Shown one piece after another: positions 1 through 10,900 of a DNA stretch of 64,000 nucleotides. Source of the DNA: Blakeslea trispora (lineage: Eukaryota; Mucoromycota; Mucoromycetes; Mucorales; Choanephoraceae); contig JAIWNE010000147.1 in NCBI GenBank assembly GCA_025331445.1, positions 1-64,000 on the forward strand. Direction: 5' to 3'. Both the position numbers and the translations under genes were made by a program. Below the pieces are notes generated by a model. That model saw only the letters and a list, made by a program, of their open reading frames with translations, made no database searches and had not been told where the DNA came from. Each line of letters starts with the position of its first letter. Position 1 is the first letter of the stretch.

Positions 1-2385
1 AATGACAATAAAATCAAATTGAGGTTTGAATGTTCTGCTTTTAATATTGAAACAAGCTCAAAGGATGTCTTGAGAAATATTCATATCGATGAATCATTAC
101 ATTAGTTGAACGCTCCTAATTCATTTGGCTCGTGATGTATTATCTTGTAATTATAATATTTGCAATTACAAATTGATGCAACATTTTATCAAAGGATTGC
201 ATTGAACATATTTTAATAATTAGCATTTTAATTTTATAGTTCAAATTGCTTGATTCATCTATACAGCTACAAGAAGGCTTGACGTTCTGGTATGAACCTT
301 TTTTATAGATTCTGTTTTGAGTACTTCTTTAAGATCCCCTTTATAAAAGTGTTCCTTTAACTGGTCAATAATAAGAACTGTTCATGCAAATCCAAGACAT
401 TTTCCTTTTCAGTCCGATTTAGCTTGAATCTGTCAATGAAATCATACTTTCTTCCCATCACTGTCATTTTTCTCATGTATACCAGCCATTTTTTTCAATC
501 CCCCCATTTTCTTTTTTCTCTCTTTTTTTTTCATTAAATGCACAGCAAAAGGTAAGCACTTTTATCTCTTTTTTTTTTTTACAAGTATCATATAATTCAT
601 CAACATCACTGACTCTTTTAATTCACAATAGATACATTTATATCACCTTATGATGACAACATTTCAACAACTCGGACTACGCTCCTCTTCTTGTTTTTTT
701 GCATCTTCAAACTCATCATCTGTATTTATTTGCTTATCACCAACTTTATATACATTTATATAAATACTCATCATAAGCTCTGATTGAAAATCCTTTATCC
801 ATGTCACCTTCTTCTGTGCTACTTTTCACCATCTCATCCATGACTTTTTGATCCAAACTGTCTGCTGTCTACCATGTTGCTTAAACTTATTCTTCCTTGA
901 CTGTTATCTGAATGCTATCTCTATTAATGCTGCCTATCTGGATTGATGCGTCTTTCCCAACTTATTTTTGCCTAAGGTCCTTCGACTTCTCCAATTATAT
1001 GTTCAAATGCTTTTGTATACATTGCATTCACTAACTTGCTCTGTTTGTAGTCATTGCCTTGAAACCCTTTGACAATCGTATATTCAATCGCCTATCATGC
1101 TTCCATCCTATGTCAGATTTATTCATGTCTATTCTCTTTCTTACGTGCACATGTGGTCCACCTATCTAAGTATTGTCTCTGGTTATTGCCCTAGCTTTTT
1201 GAATTACAGTTTCCCTCTAATATACCGTCGTTCGAGTACTTGGTCTCTTCTCATGTCGCCATCTCTTTACCTCATCTTCAAAAAATAATATCTGTCCACC
1301 TATTCCCCTTGTACTACTGAGGCCTGTGCTTTTGAAGATTGCCGAATCTCTTTTTAGTTGAACTTGAGGTTCCTTCCAACTTTACTGCTTATTTTCTCTT
1401 CTTTTTGTGTCTTCTCGCCTTTGCTCATGCTTACATGTATGCCCCAACCTAAATGTGGTTGCTTCATCGCTTTGAATCTCTTTCGTGACAAGTGAAACAC
1501 CGCTTCCAGATTATTTTGACTCTGCTATCTTACCAAATAATTTTTTCTTTATCGACTGTTAGTTGCTGGCTATTGCTCTCACTGCTGGCTGGACTCATGA
1601 GATACCTAATCACAACTAAAGGACACAACATGCTGATGACAAAGTACATGCGTAAAGGATCGCGTCTCATCTTTATTTTTTTTTGTGTTTTTAGACTTTC
1701 TATGCTATTTGCTTTCTACTTCTATTGTTTCTGACTCTTGTATGTACTGTTGTCGAGTGATCTCTTACTTGGTGTTGCTCATAACCTTGCATGTTGCTTC
1801 AAAATGGCTGTCAAGAAAAAAAATAGTTACGAAAAAAATAATCTCGGTTAAGGCTGTATATCTTTTCAGGCGCAGCTACTGCAAAGCAATCAAGGTGCTT
1901 ATTGATGGCTTTGGTCATGAGAATTAACTCATTTCTGCTTCCTATACTGCTTCTTATGATCCCAAAAGGTACCTATATCAAAGCCAAGCATGCCAATCAA
2001 TCTGAGTACACCCGATGCAACATCCCTATTACAAAAAAGGACATCTGAGCTACAAATCAGCCTAAAGAAGAACCCATATATAGAATATATTTGATTTAAA
2101 TAAATAAAACTAAACAAGTTTAATTTGCCCATAATAGCTAAATAATCCAATCATATGCCAAGCTCATCCAAAAACTAAAGCGATACGATTAGCCCATTTA
2201 TTGCTTATACTTCTAAAACTTGTTAAATCATCATTACTATATACTCTAAAGGCCATTTGTCATTATAACTTCCCTTTGAGACCTAAGCTAGATATGATTC
2301 GACTATGAACCACTCCTATTCAAAGTAAGCTTGTATAATACTTTACCCATAACCCAATTCTTGTGTTTCTGCATCGGTTCTATTT
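1..2385. other. AT-rich DNA, no gene recognised
   Basis: Short, T-rich open frames of 60-110 codons occur here on both strands, but none shows a domain, consistent codon use or a convincing start. I read the stretch as intergenic or decayed repeat DNA. The first 30 bases (GACAATAAAATC followed by GAGGTTTGAATG) loosely resemble the end of the pogo-like MITE at 47.2-48.0 kb, but the match is too weak to call a copy. Confidence 0.5.
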
Positions 2386-3594
2386 GTGTTTCTGCCTATT
2401 TTTTTGAAACCGCATATGAAAAAAACAAATATTTCGCAAGGTTATTTCACAACTATTTATATCACTACATGCACCCTCTACGCCGCGGTGAAACTGAATG
2501 ACAGAGGTGACTTGTTTAGGAAGGTGTCGGATCGTTTCGTCGAAATTCCTAGAATAAGTGAAAGAGAAGAAGTGCTGAAAGAAAACCACGACGATCATGG
2601 CCATTTTGGTCAAGATGCTACCTGGACAAGATTGTATAGATATTATTGGTGGCCTAACGCATATAATGAAGTGAAAGAATACGTTAAGTCTTGTAAGCCA
2701 TGCCAAATACACTCATACTTACCCTACCGTATGCCATTGGTGGAAACAGTGCTTGTAGAAAGATTATTTGAAAGATTTGCTCTAAACTTTATCGGTCCAT
2801 TTCTAGAGAGTGAAAAGAAGAGCAAGTACATCTTGATGGCAGTAGAGTACTATACAAATTGGCCTGTCGCGAAGGCAGTAAGAAAGGCAGACTCTGCCAC
2901 TGTGATCAAGTTCCTTTATGAGGCAAAATTCTGTGTCTATGGCCCCTACAAGATCTTGACAGACAACAAGTCGCATTTTTCGAACGAAGAAGTAGAAAAG
3001 TTTGCTAAATATGTCAATGTTAAACACCAGTTTGCCGTTCCATATCATCCACAAGCCAATGGTAAAGTTGAACAACTAAATGGCACAATAGTGAGAGGTA
3101 TACGCAAGATGATTGATAACAATCCGAAGAATTGGGATGTGTTGCTGCCATTCATGTTACATGCTTACAGGACAAAGGTGCATAAGAAATTGAATATTTC
3201 ACCCTTTGAGGCTCTGTTGAGCACAGCTCCAAGACTTCCTTCTATGGATCCCCTACAAAAATTAGGATTAAAAATGGGTGCAGAAAGGTTGTACTCACTA
3301 CCGGACAAACATCTGACATATGAAGATAAAACTCGAGGAACGGCGATTGATGATAACAAGGCCACTGGAGGGATACCTATCGGGTCACGAGTAATTAAGG
3401 TAAACCCCTCAAAGAAACACAAGCTAGACACGACTTGCATGAATAAGTTATTCACGGTTGTGTGCAAGTTCAACAAAAATACATATATATTGCTCAACGA
3501 TCAAGGTGTGAAGCTTGAGCGTGCCGTTAATGGTGCACACTTGAAAATTTTCAACAAGAGGAGAAGCCCAGTATCGAAAATTTACAAGGCCTAG
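2386..3594 (+). pseudogene. Ty3/gypsy integrase fragment, first catalytic Asp replaced
   Basis: A 402-codon open frame encodes the integrase part of a Ty3/gypsy polyprotein, which inserts retrotransposon cDNA into chromosomes. From the N-terminus it has an H2C2 zinc finger (HDDHGHFG, then CKPCQ about 30 residues on) and the RNase H-fold core with TDNKSHF (second Asp) and KVEQLNG (Glu). The first catalytic Asp normally lies in a DFIGP-like motif; here the motif reads LNFIGPF, so Asp is Asn. There is no upstream reverse transcriptase or protease, and no chromodomain after the core. The 5' end is therefore truncated and the ATG at 2386 is unlikely to be the original start. A G-run and a possible LTR follow the stop immediately, as expected at the 3' end of such an element. 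Integrase assignment is firm; inactivity is inferred. Confidence 0.85.
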
Positions 3595-3607
3595 GGGGGG
3601 GGGAAAG
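3594..3607 (+). promoter_or_regulatory. Polypurine tract next to the integrase stop
   Basis: Ten consecutive G followed by AAAG overlap the last base of the integrase stop codon. In LTR retrotransposons a purine tract at this place primes plus-strand DNA synthesis and directly precedes the 3' LTR. The next bases begin with TG, the usual first bases of an LTR. Confidence 0.6.
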
Positions 3608-3820
3608 TGAAATCTGTCTCAATTTTCTTCCCTTTTTTTGTACTTGTAACCAAGTTACTTTGACGTTACACTATCATTTTTCTAGTATAAATATCCATGA
3701 CATTTAGCTGTTTCTTTCTTTTTCTCTTTGGGAAATGTCAATACAACCTCAGAGAATTAGAAAAAGTAAGCAACCACGTTATATTCTTATCTTATTTTAC
3801 ATATATATTAACATCAATAA
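3608..3820 (+). repeat. Possible 3' LTR of the integrase fragment
   Basis: The segment starts with TG directly after the polypurine tract and holds a TATAAATA box at 3686-3693, as an LTR promoter would. No second copy lies in the window, so the right boundary cannot be fixed; 3820 is a guess where the sequence reads TTAACA. The call rests on position and composition only. Confidence 0.35.
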
Positions 3821-4517
3821 AGCTATTCATTATAATCCCAAAATAGTTAAATTCTATCTCAAGTGATTTCCTGAATAGTCTCCATTATTTCACAACCAAG
3901 GTTAGCACGGTGATTTGGGGGTTGTGAGGTGGGGCTTGTGTATCCCCGAACACTTTCTGCCCTCCTTTATTTTTAGCAATAGTTGTGAGCACACATGATT
4001 CCACCATGATGGACAATGCGACCACCAGGGTGGGGCGTAATCTTAACATGCATATAAATATCTATATAAATACCTTTATAACAAATTTTTGATACCTCTG
4101 GAAACATAATGGACACCTTTTATTTTAAAATCTGATAGAGAAAATTGCTGTTGTTCTAAATGTCCTCTTAAATAAGATCAGTTATTTGAAGTTTGGGACA
4201 CCTACTAATAAGACTCGTTTTAAAATAATTTAAGATTTGCATTACTCATTAAATAGTATCTTTCTCAATCAAAGCTAATGATGCTGCTATAGTTTCTCGT
4301 GGGAAAATTATAGGCTTTAAAAGCTTTGTGGTAGATTCTCTTTTGGGAGATTTTGTATACTCAATCTTGCTGCAGACTGCCAAACACTCTATTACGTGAA
4401 GAAATCTGATCTAGTGTTAAATGTGATTTTAGAATGAGATCAAAGCTATTAGATAGCACAAGTACGTATGTGAAGGCGTTTGTTTGTTCATATAGGTCTT
4501 TAAAAATAGCCATGAGG
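3821..4517. other. No gene seen
   Basis: AT-rich DNA with one G/T-rich patch near 3905-3960. It may contain the rest of an LTR on its left side. I see no reading frame, hairpin or repeat that I can support. Confidence 0.4.
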
Positions 4518-6614
4518 CTATTCAAAGATATCATAGCAGTTTTTGCCCAAGTGACTCAAACTCTTCTTGGTTACTTGTCTTCTGTTTTCAGCTATGCGAA
4601 TTGCATCTGCAACGGTTATACCATTTAAAGCTGCATAAGCCTTTCTGATATTCATGGTTCTGTTTCTCCTCATGTACAACGTCTTTTACCCATTTCTTGC
4701 GTACCATCCCTTTTGGCTACCATTCATAGTCTCAACCAATGGAAGGCCTCCTAGCCCTTCAGTCCACTCTATATACAACTCCTCCGAAGAGTGAAGAGTG
4801 ACACTAAGAGAGAATGAGTTGGGACTTGCTGAAGATGTTTGCTGATCCAAGCTACTTTCAATCGTAGCCATGTCTTCTTCGGTTCTTGGTTGAGAGGAGG
4901 GTATATTTTTTACCGTTGTCTGAGGAGTTTTAGATCCTTCAGGCCAAGAAATGTTGATCTGCAGTGGGGCCCTACCGGTAGAGATGTCGGACATGTTTAA
5001 CAAAAGCTGTTCACCAGGTGGACAACTTGTTAATTGGACTGTTGGACACTCTCTTTGATGTTCGTGAGTCTTCGATCAACTGCTGGAATGCCACGCTGGA
5101 GTAGGATGTTTTTCTTCATGGGCTTTAAGTAACAGCTCTCTAAGGTAAGGATAAAGTTAGACTTTTCATTTGATGCTTCCATGTCTCTAGATCAATTGAC
5201 ATACCGTTTAAATTCCAAGTATTTGGGATGACAGAACAAAGGATTTTTCTACAATGAATGTGCTGAATACAATTGCTGCATGAATTCAGAATCTTGTGGA
5301 AACGTGGTTCTTAATGTCATCATAAGTTGAAGAAAGCCTTCTGCGGAAGCAGTTTGTCTTGTTGTACCATCATGAAGCTTTGAGAGCCAATGACTTGCTT
5401 CAGGAAACACCATTGCTTGTAAATTTTCTGAAGGAGTTATGGTGGCGCGGGGGAGAAAGAAGGCACCTCGTTCGGTAAACCCAGCCAAGCTTTGCATGTT
5501 GCCACCAGGCAAGTTGGAGAGATAGGCACCATTCATTGAGCTGTTGTTTCATCTTCCCATTCTTTGAATATCTGATTCCTCAACACCTTGCATATCAGCC
5601 ATTCAAGCAGCAGCACCTCGACTAACATGCGTTTTCTTTGAATAAGTGATGTTGCATGCTTTAAATGCTTTATCGATGGCTGCACAATGACTGAGGTGGG
5701 TCCATTGCTCCTTGGTGTAAGCTTCGTGCTTCAAGAGTTGAATGTCAAATCAGTCAGAAGAGTTTTTGAAACAAGGAAAAGGCTCATTTCAACATGGGAT
5801 TTTCCAAAAAAGTTAACACAGAGCATCGTAAATGGACAGATTTCATCCCGAGCATTACGAATACATGCTCCAATTTCCATTCTTCCAAACTTGTTGGTCT
5901 TGCCTTGTCTCATCACCAAAATTAAAGCAGGGCATTTTTGAAAGCCTTCGCCTTCAAAAAAAAAGTTGCGCAAACCCTTGATAGTGTCTTGCTGAAAGTA
6001 ATAACCAACAACAGTAGCCATTCATGATTGAGTCAACACCTCAATCCTCGTAGTTCAACTTCTTGGTTTGCTCTTCTTCTCTTTTAAATTTTTGAAGCAA
6101 TGCAGCAAAAGTACTTCTTGGGTTGGGGTTTGCATTGATCTTCATCATTTGCTGCAAACGGTACAAATGCATAATGGCAGCATCATACAAACACAAAGTG
6201 GAGTATCCGATCTTGGGCAATGGAAGCTCTTCGGCACTATCATTTCTCTTTCTCTTTCTACGACTTGTTCTGTTTACAACCTCTAAAGCATTAAAAGATT
6301 AGTCTAACGAACAAGACATATTTTGATTACTTACAGCATCATCCAAGAAGTAATGAGCTTTTTCGCCTGTAACAATGTAGCGCAATTTAGCAGCCTCATG
6401 GGCAAACTTAATGTCACACCACTCTTCAAAATTCTTTGATCTTGAGATCATAGGCATTCTTTGTATTCTGGGGACGTGCAGTGATATTGTCTTGATTAGT
6501 TTTATCAATGGGCTGTCTCATAGCTAACTCGGCTTGGATACGAGCAGAATGGCTTTGTGCAGCAGTATTTTCTGATGAGTGCAAGGTTCTCGAATTAATA
6601 ATATAAAAGTACAA
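4518..6614 (-). pseudogene. Crypton-type tyrosine recombinase gene (Ndc10_II + GCR1_C), decayed
   Basis: Reading the minus strand across several stops and frameshifts gives one coherent protein. The N-terminal part has RPQNTKNAYD and FEEWCDIKFA. A middle block has YSTLCLYDAAIMHLY. The Ndc10_II-like recombinase core follows, with MRQGKTNKFGRMEIG, then THVSRGAAA, then NGAYLSNLPGG and RGAFFLPRA. The C-terminal block runs from about EWTEGLGGLPLVE to the stop at 4518 and resembles the GCR1_C DNA-binding domain. The Arg, His-x-x-Arg and Tyr positions expected of a tyrosine recombinase are recognisable. There are at least five in-frame stops plus a frameshift near 6430, so it is dead. Two stops sit where the family has Arg (NYED-stop-GVDS) or Trp (MGR-stop-NNSS), and both are TGA. 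Element ends were not found. An alternative is a host Ndc10_II-domain gene relic; fungal copies of this architecture are usually Crypton-derived. Confidence 0.72.
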
Positions 6615-6639
6615 AGTAAAATTTATCTTTTCCTAAAGC

Positions 6640-7761
6640 CATTGTCCAGCTTGACTCTTGATATACTTCTTTGTATGAAGTATGATTTGTAATAGGTTGT
6701 TGTAGTATATTCTGAACTCAAATGACTTGTAAGTAAATAGATTTAGACAATATCTTGAGAATAGTAGAGAAACTGACACATATTTGGTAAGAGTATTAAT
6801 ATATTTGTAGATAAGTTGCCTATAAAAAGTTACAGCTATTACTATATACTCTTCCTGTCTAATAATTTGTATAAATTGACAAGGTGCAAGATAAATGTTC
6901 AAAGGCTATGTAGATTGCTTAATAAATGATCTGCTTATGCTATAGGTTCTTAATGCTTATATAAGAATTCAAACATATTTCAAGCTCATATTCAATGATA
7001 TTGTTGAGGGGTGTCCGAGCCCTAATTGAAACAAAAAGGAACAAAATGAGAGAAAGAAACCCAGACGCTAACAGGTGGTAAACTCGCAAGGAAGAGAGTC
7101 AACAAAGTTGGTTCTCTCCCAAACAAATTTAGTACCACCGGTTAGCGTTATAAAATAAGATCAAATTAAAAATAATAAACAAAAGGCAGTTCTTTCGCAT
7201 AACCAATATAAATTTCCCAATATTATTGAATTGTTGAGAAAACTTACTTATAGTCCTAAAAGATATTATAATATAGAAGAAATAGTCAGTCCCAAAGGTA
7301 TAAAAGACCCCATACAACAATATGCTAGGAATCTGGATTTCAATTATTTTATTTTGGACACCTTTTAGCTGGAGACCCTAGACAGTGTCCCCGCTTAATT
7401 TTTTGCTTTAGAACAAAAAACGGGTTCTTCTTCCTATACATTTATGTTTGTTACTTTAAATAAAAGCGGTTCTAAGCTATAATTGAACGAATCACTGTCA
7501 AATCTCTCCAAATGTAAGATCCCCAATCGTCTAAATACACAGCGTTTCGTGCCTCGTTCCTGTTTTAATAGCATAATGCTCACTACTGTGTTTTCTTTGC
7601 CTTTCATTTTGTATATCTATTGTTATATAAAAAAAGATTAACAGCCCCTTTGAGTTCTCTTTTTGACCCCAGAACACATAGAAGTATCTGTCCAAATGCT
7701 TAGGAAAGACATGAATTAAAAGATGCATAAATCATCCCTATATATTTAAAAAATTTAATCC
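6640..7761. other. AT-rich DNA, no gene recognised
   Basis: Only low-complexity frames under 90 codons occur here. No protein domain, inverted repeat or TSD was found. It separates the Crypton remnant from the Helitron. Confidence 0.45.
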
Positions 7762-7938
7762 TGTAAAAAAGTTACTGTTCGCAGTCACATATCAACCGAT
7801 AATAATGAGCTTTGAACAGCGACAAATTATGAGCGTTAAGTCAGCTGAGAGGGGGTTCAAGGGGGAGGGTTGTCCCTCCCCCTCACGCGAAGCAAGACAA
7901 TCAATTTGTAAAAAAGTTATTGTTCGCAGTCATATTCC
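7762..7938. repeat. Direct repeat pair enclosing a G/C-rich hairpin
   Basis: A roughly 30-bp block (core GTAAAAAAGTTACTGTTCGC) at 7763-7793 recurs at 7908-7938 with very few changes (GTTATTG for GTTACTG, and one base near the end). Between the copies, 7860-7883 forms a perfect 10-bp stem (AGGGGGAGGG with CCCTCCCCCT) around a TTGT loop. The G/C-rich stem stands out in AT-rich surroundings. It lies about 110 bp before the Helitron ORF, so it could be a promoter or terminus structure of that element or the end of a different one; I cannot tell which. Confidence 0.5.
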
Positions 7939-7995
7939 AGCTTTTCAATTTAATTTTTCTTCTTCTTTCTTTACATTTACTTAAAACAAACTAAA

Positions 7996-10900
7996 ATGAC
8001 TGAGAGAATTTGTCCTCATTGCAACAAACCTGGCCATGTACGTCGTACTCATCGCGACTGTGATGCTAATTTGCAACGTAACTGTTTAAGCTGTGGACAA
8101 GAAGGCCATCGATTTAACACGCATCATGCTTGCCCAAACAATCCTGCAGTTTTAAGTTTGAATCAAGACAGCACCCAGACTCCATTCAATAGTACCAATG
8201 TTACATCTCTTCCCAATGAAACTAGCACCCGAGAAAATTAAGTTGGTGTTAACCAGTACGTATGCAACTCTTGCGGAAGTTCCACTCATCGTCGTAGAAC
8301 CAACCGGAGTTATCCTTTTTATCAAAACAACTCACTAATGGCTGCCAGAGATATATCCAAAGTTCCTACCGAAAGAGACGATTTAGGTATGATGGATGTT
8401 GTTTGTGTTGAGTGTAATGCCTTAATGTGTATTGAGGAGCGTACTTCAAACTCGAGCAAAATCCATCCCAATTTTCATTGATGCTGTTGTAGTGGATCTG
8501 CTATCAATGAGCCTTTGAGTGCAACACCACCTGTTTTGGTTTCTTTGTTGACAGGTCGTGATCAAAGATCTATTGAATTTAGGAGCAATATTAGATCTTA
8601 CAACAGTTCTCTTAGCTTTGCTTCATTAGGTGTAAAGCTTGATTTGAGCCTCGAAATCATAGGATCTGGAAGCTATATATTTCGTATACAAGGTAGTCCT
8701 TATCATCTGATTGGACCTGCCCTTCCTGAGAATGGAGCAACTCCTAAATTTGCTCAAATATATTCATGACTCAGCTAATGAGCTTCAAAATCGAGCATCC
8801 AGCTTTCCTGATATGAATCTGGATACATTTGAACAACTTCAAGAAATGATGCATTCAATGAATCCGTTTGTTGAGTTGTATAGGAATATGATCCAAATTG
8901 CTGAAGAACAACGTGATAATGGTGTCCCTTCAAGTGTCAGTAACAATGGTATTAATGAATTGAATGAGGTTAAGATGATCTTTCGTGCTGAGGGCCTACC
9001 TGATAGAAGACGGTACAACAGGCCAACTGGGGATTCCAAAATAGGAGTGATTATAGTTGGTGGTGAAGGATCTTCTAATAACATGGCTACTTCAAATCGA
9101 GATGTGGTTGTTCAGTTGAAAGGCGATAGCTCTCTCACTAGAATAAATAAAACCAATCAGTTTTATGATCCTCTTCTCTACGTTCTGTTACATTCTGACG
9201 GTATGGCTGCCTGAAATACTGAAACTAAGAGCCTCAATGCTCCACACAATAAAGTATGGGCTATGGCGTATTATAGTTCTCGCCTAATGGTCAGACCTAA
9301 CACTGGAAATCTTCTTCATCTTTTTGGTAAACTATTCCATCAGTATGTAGTCGATATGTATGCAAAAATGGAACAAGGTCGATTATCATTTATCCGTCAT
9401 CATCAAGAACAATTAAGATCTGAATTGTACCAAGGTTTAGAAGATGCTTTGAACAGTAATGATGAGGCAACCTCCTTAGAACTAATAGGGCAAAAAACAT
9501 CTTGCCTTCTTCTTTTGTCGGTGGGCTTAGACACATGCATCAAAACTATCAAGATGCTATAAGTATAGTTCGGCGGTTTGGCAAGCCTGATCTACTTATC
9601 ATTGTAACATGTAATCCTGGTTGGCCCGAAATTCAACGTGAGCTTCAACATGGACAAAAAGCATCTGACCGACCTGATCTATGCGCTCGAGTCTTCAACA
9701 TGAAGCTGAAACGCATCATTGAGGAGATAACAAAGGGGTTGGTGTTTGGAAGAATTGTTGGCTTTGTGTATATAATAGAGTTTCAAAAGCGTGGTTTACC
9801 ACATGCACACATGCTTTTCATACTACACCCTGATGATAAGCCAGCAACTGCTGAAGAATTTGATGCAATGATCTCAGCAGGAATTCCAGATCCTAACTTG
9901 CATTCGCTTGCCTTGGAAACTGTCACTAAAAACATGATTCATGGCCCATGTGGTGCACTTAATCTCAATTCACAATGTATGAAAGATGGTCAATGTACAA
10001 AGCAGTTTCCTAAAAGCTTCTCTTCTGAGACGAAGATCAATGCTTCAAGAGGCTTTCCTGAGTATTTGAGAAGTGACAATGGAGTTGTCGTTTTGAAAAC
10101 AATAGGTGGGAATCAAAGACTAAGCGTTGATAACAGGTGGATTGTACCTCACAATTTGTACCTTTGCACAAAATACAACGCACACATAAACGTTGAATCA
10201 TGTGCATCAATTGATGCTATTAAGTATGCCTTCAAGTACGTATACAAGGGTTATGACCGAGCTGCTGTTACCATAGAAGAAAGGAATGAAATCAAGCTCT
10301 ATCTTGATGCTCGATACGTCTCTGCCCCAGAAGCATGCTGGCGATTCTTTCACTATCATTTGCATAGAGAATATCCTGCGCATCAACGCCTACAAGTTCA
10401 TTTGGAGAACGAGCAAGCAGTATATTACAGCGAAGAAGACAATCTTAGCTCCGTGGTACAAAGAGCCGCTATTCATAATACCACTCTGACTGCTTGGATG
10501 AATACTAATAGGTCTGATCCCGCTGCCAGGAATATATTGTATCCTAACTTTCCAGAACATTATGTATGGCACAATGACAGGAACAAGCACTGGACACCAA
10601 GAAAAAGAGGTAACACCATCGGTCGCATCTATACTGTTTCTCCAAAACAAGCTGAAAAGTACTACCTTCGTATGCTTCTATATCATATTCCTGGAGCTCA
10701 GTGCTTTGCTGATATGAGAACAGTAGAAGGTATAGTCTACCCTACCTTTCAGCAAGCAGCAGAAGCACTTGGCATACTTGAATCTGATAGTCAATGGGAG
10801 CACTGTTTGGCAGAAGCATCTGTATTTCAGTCAGCAAAATCGCTCCGTAATCTGTTTTGTACTATTCTTGCTTTTTGCTTTCCTACGAATCCTTTTGAAT

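Noticed and set aside
1..31. Possible right end of a pogo-like MITE at the window edge
   Set aside because: About 11 of 13 bases match over the best part and the other end lies outside the window; not enough to call.
2380..2712. Minus frame opposite the integrase
   Set aside because: Antisense shadow of the integrase coding sequence.
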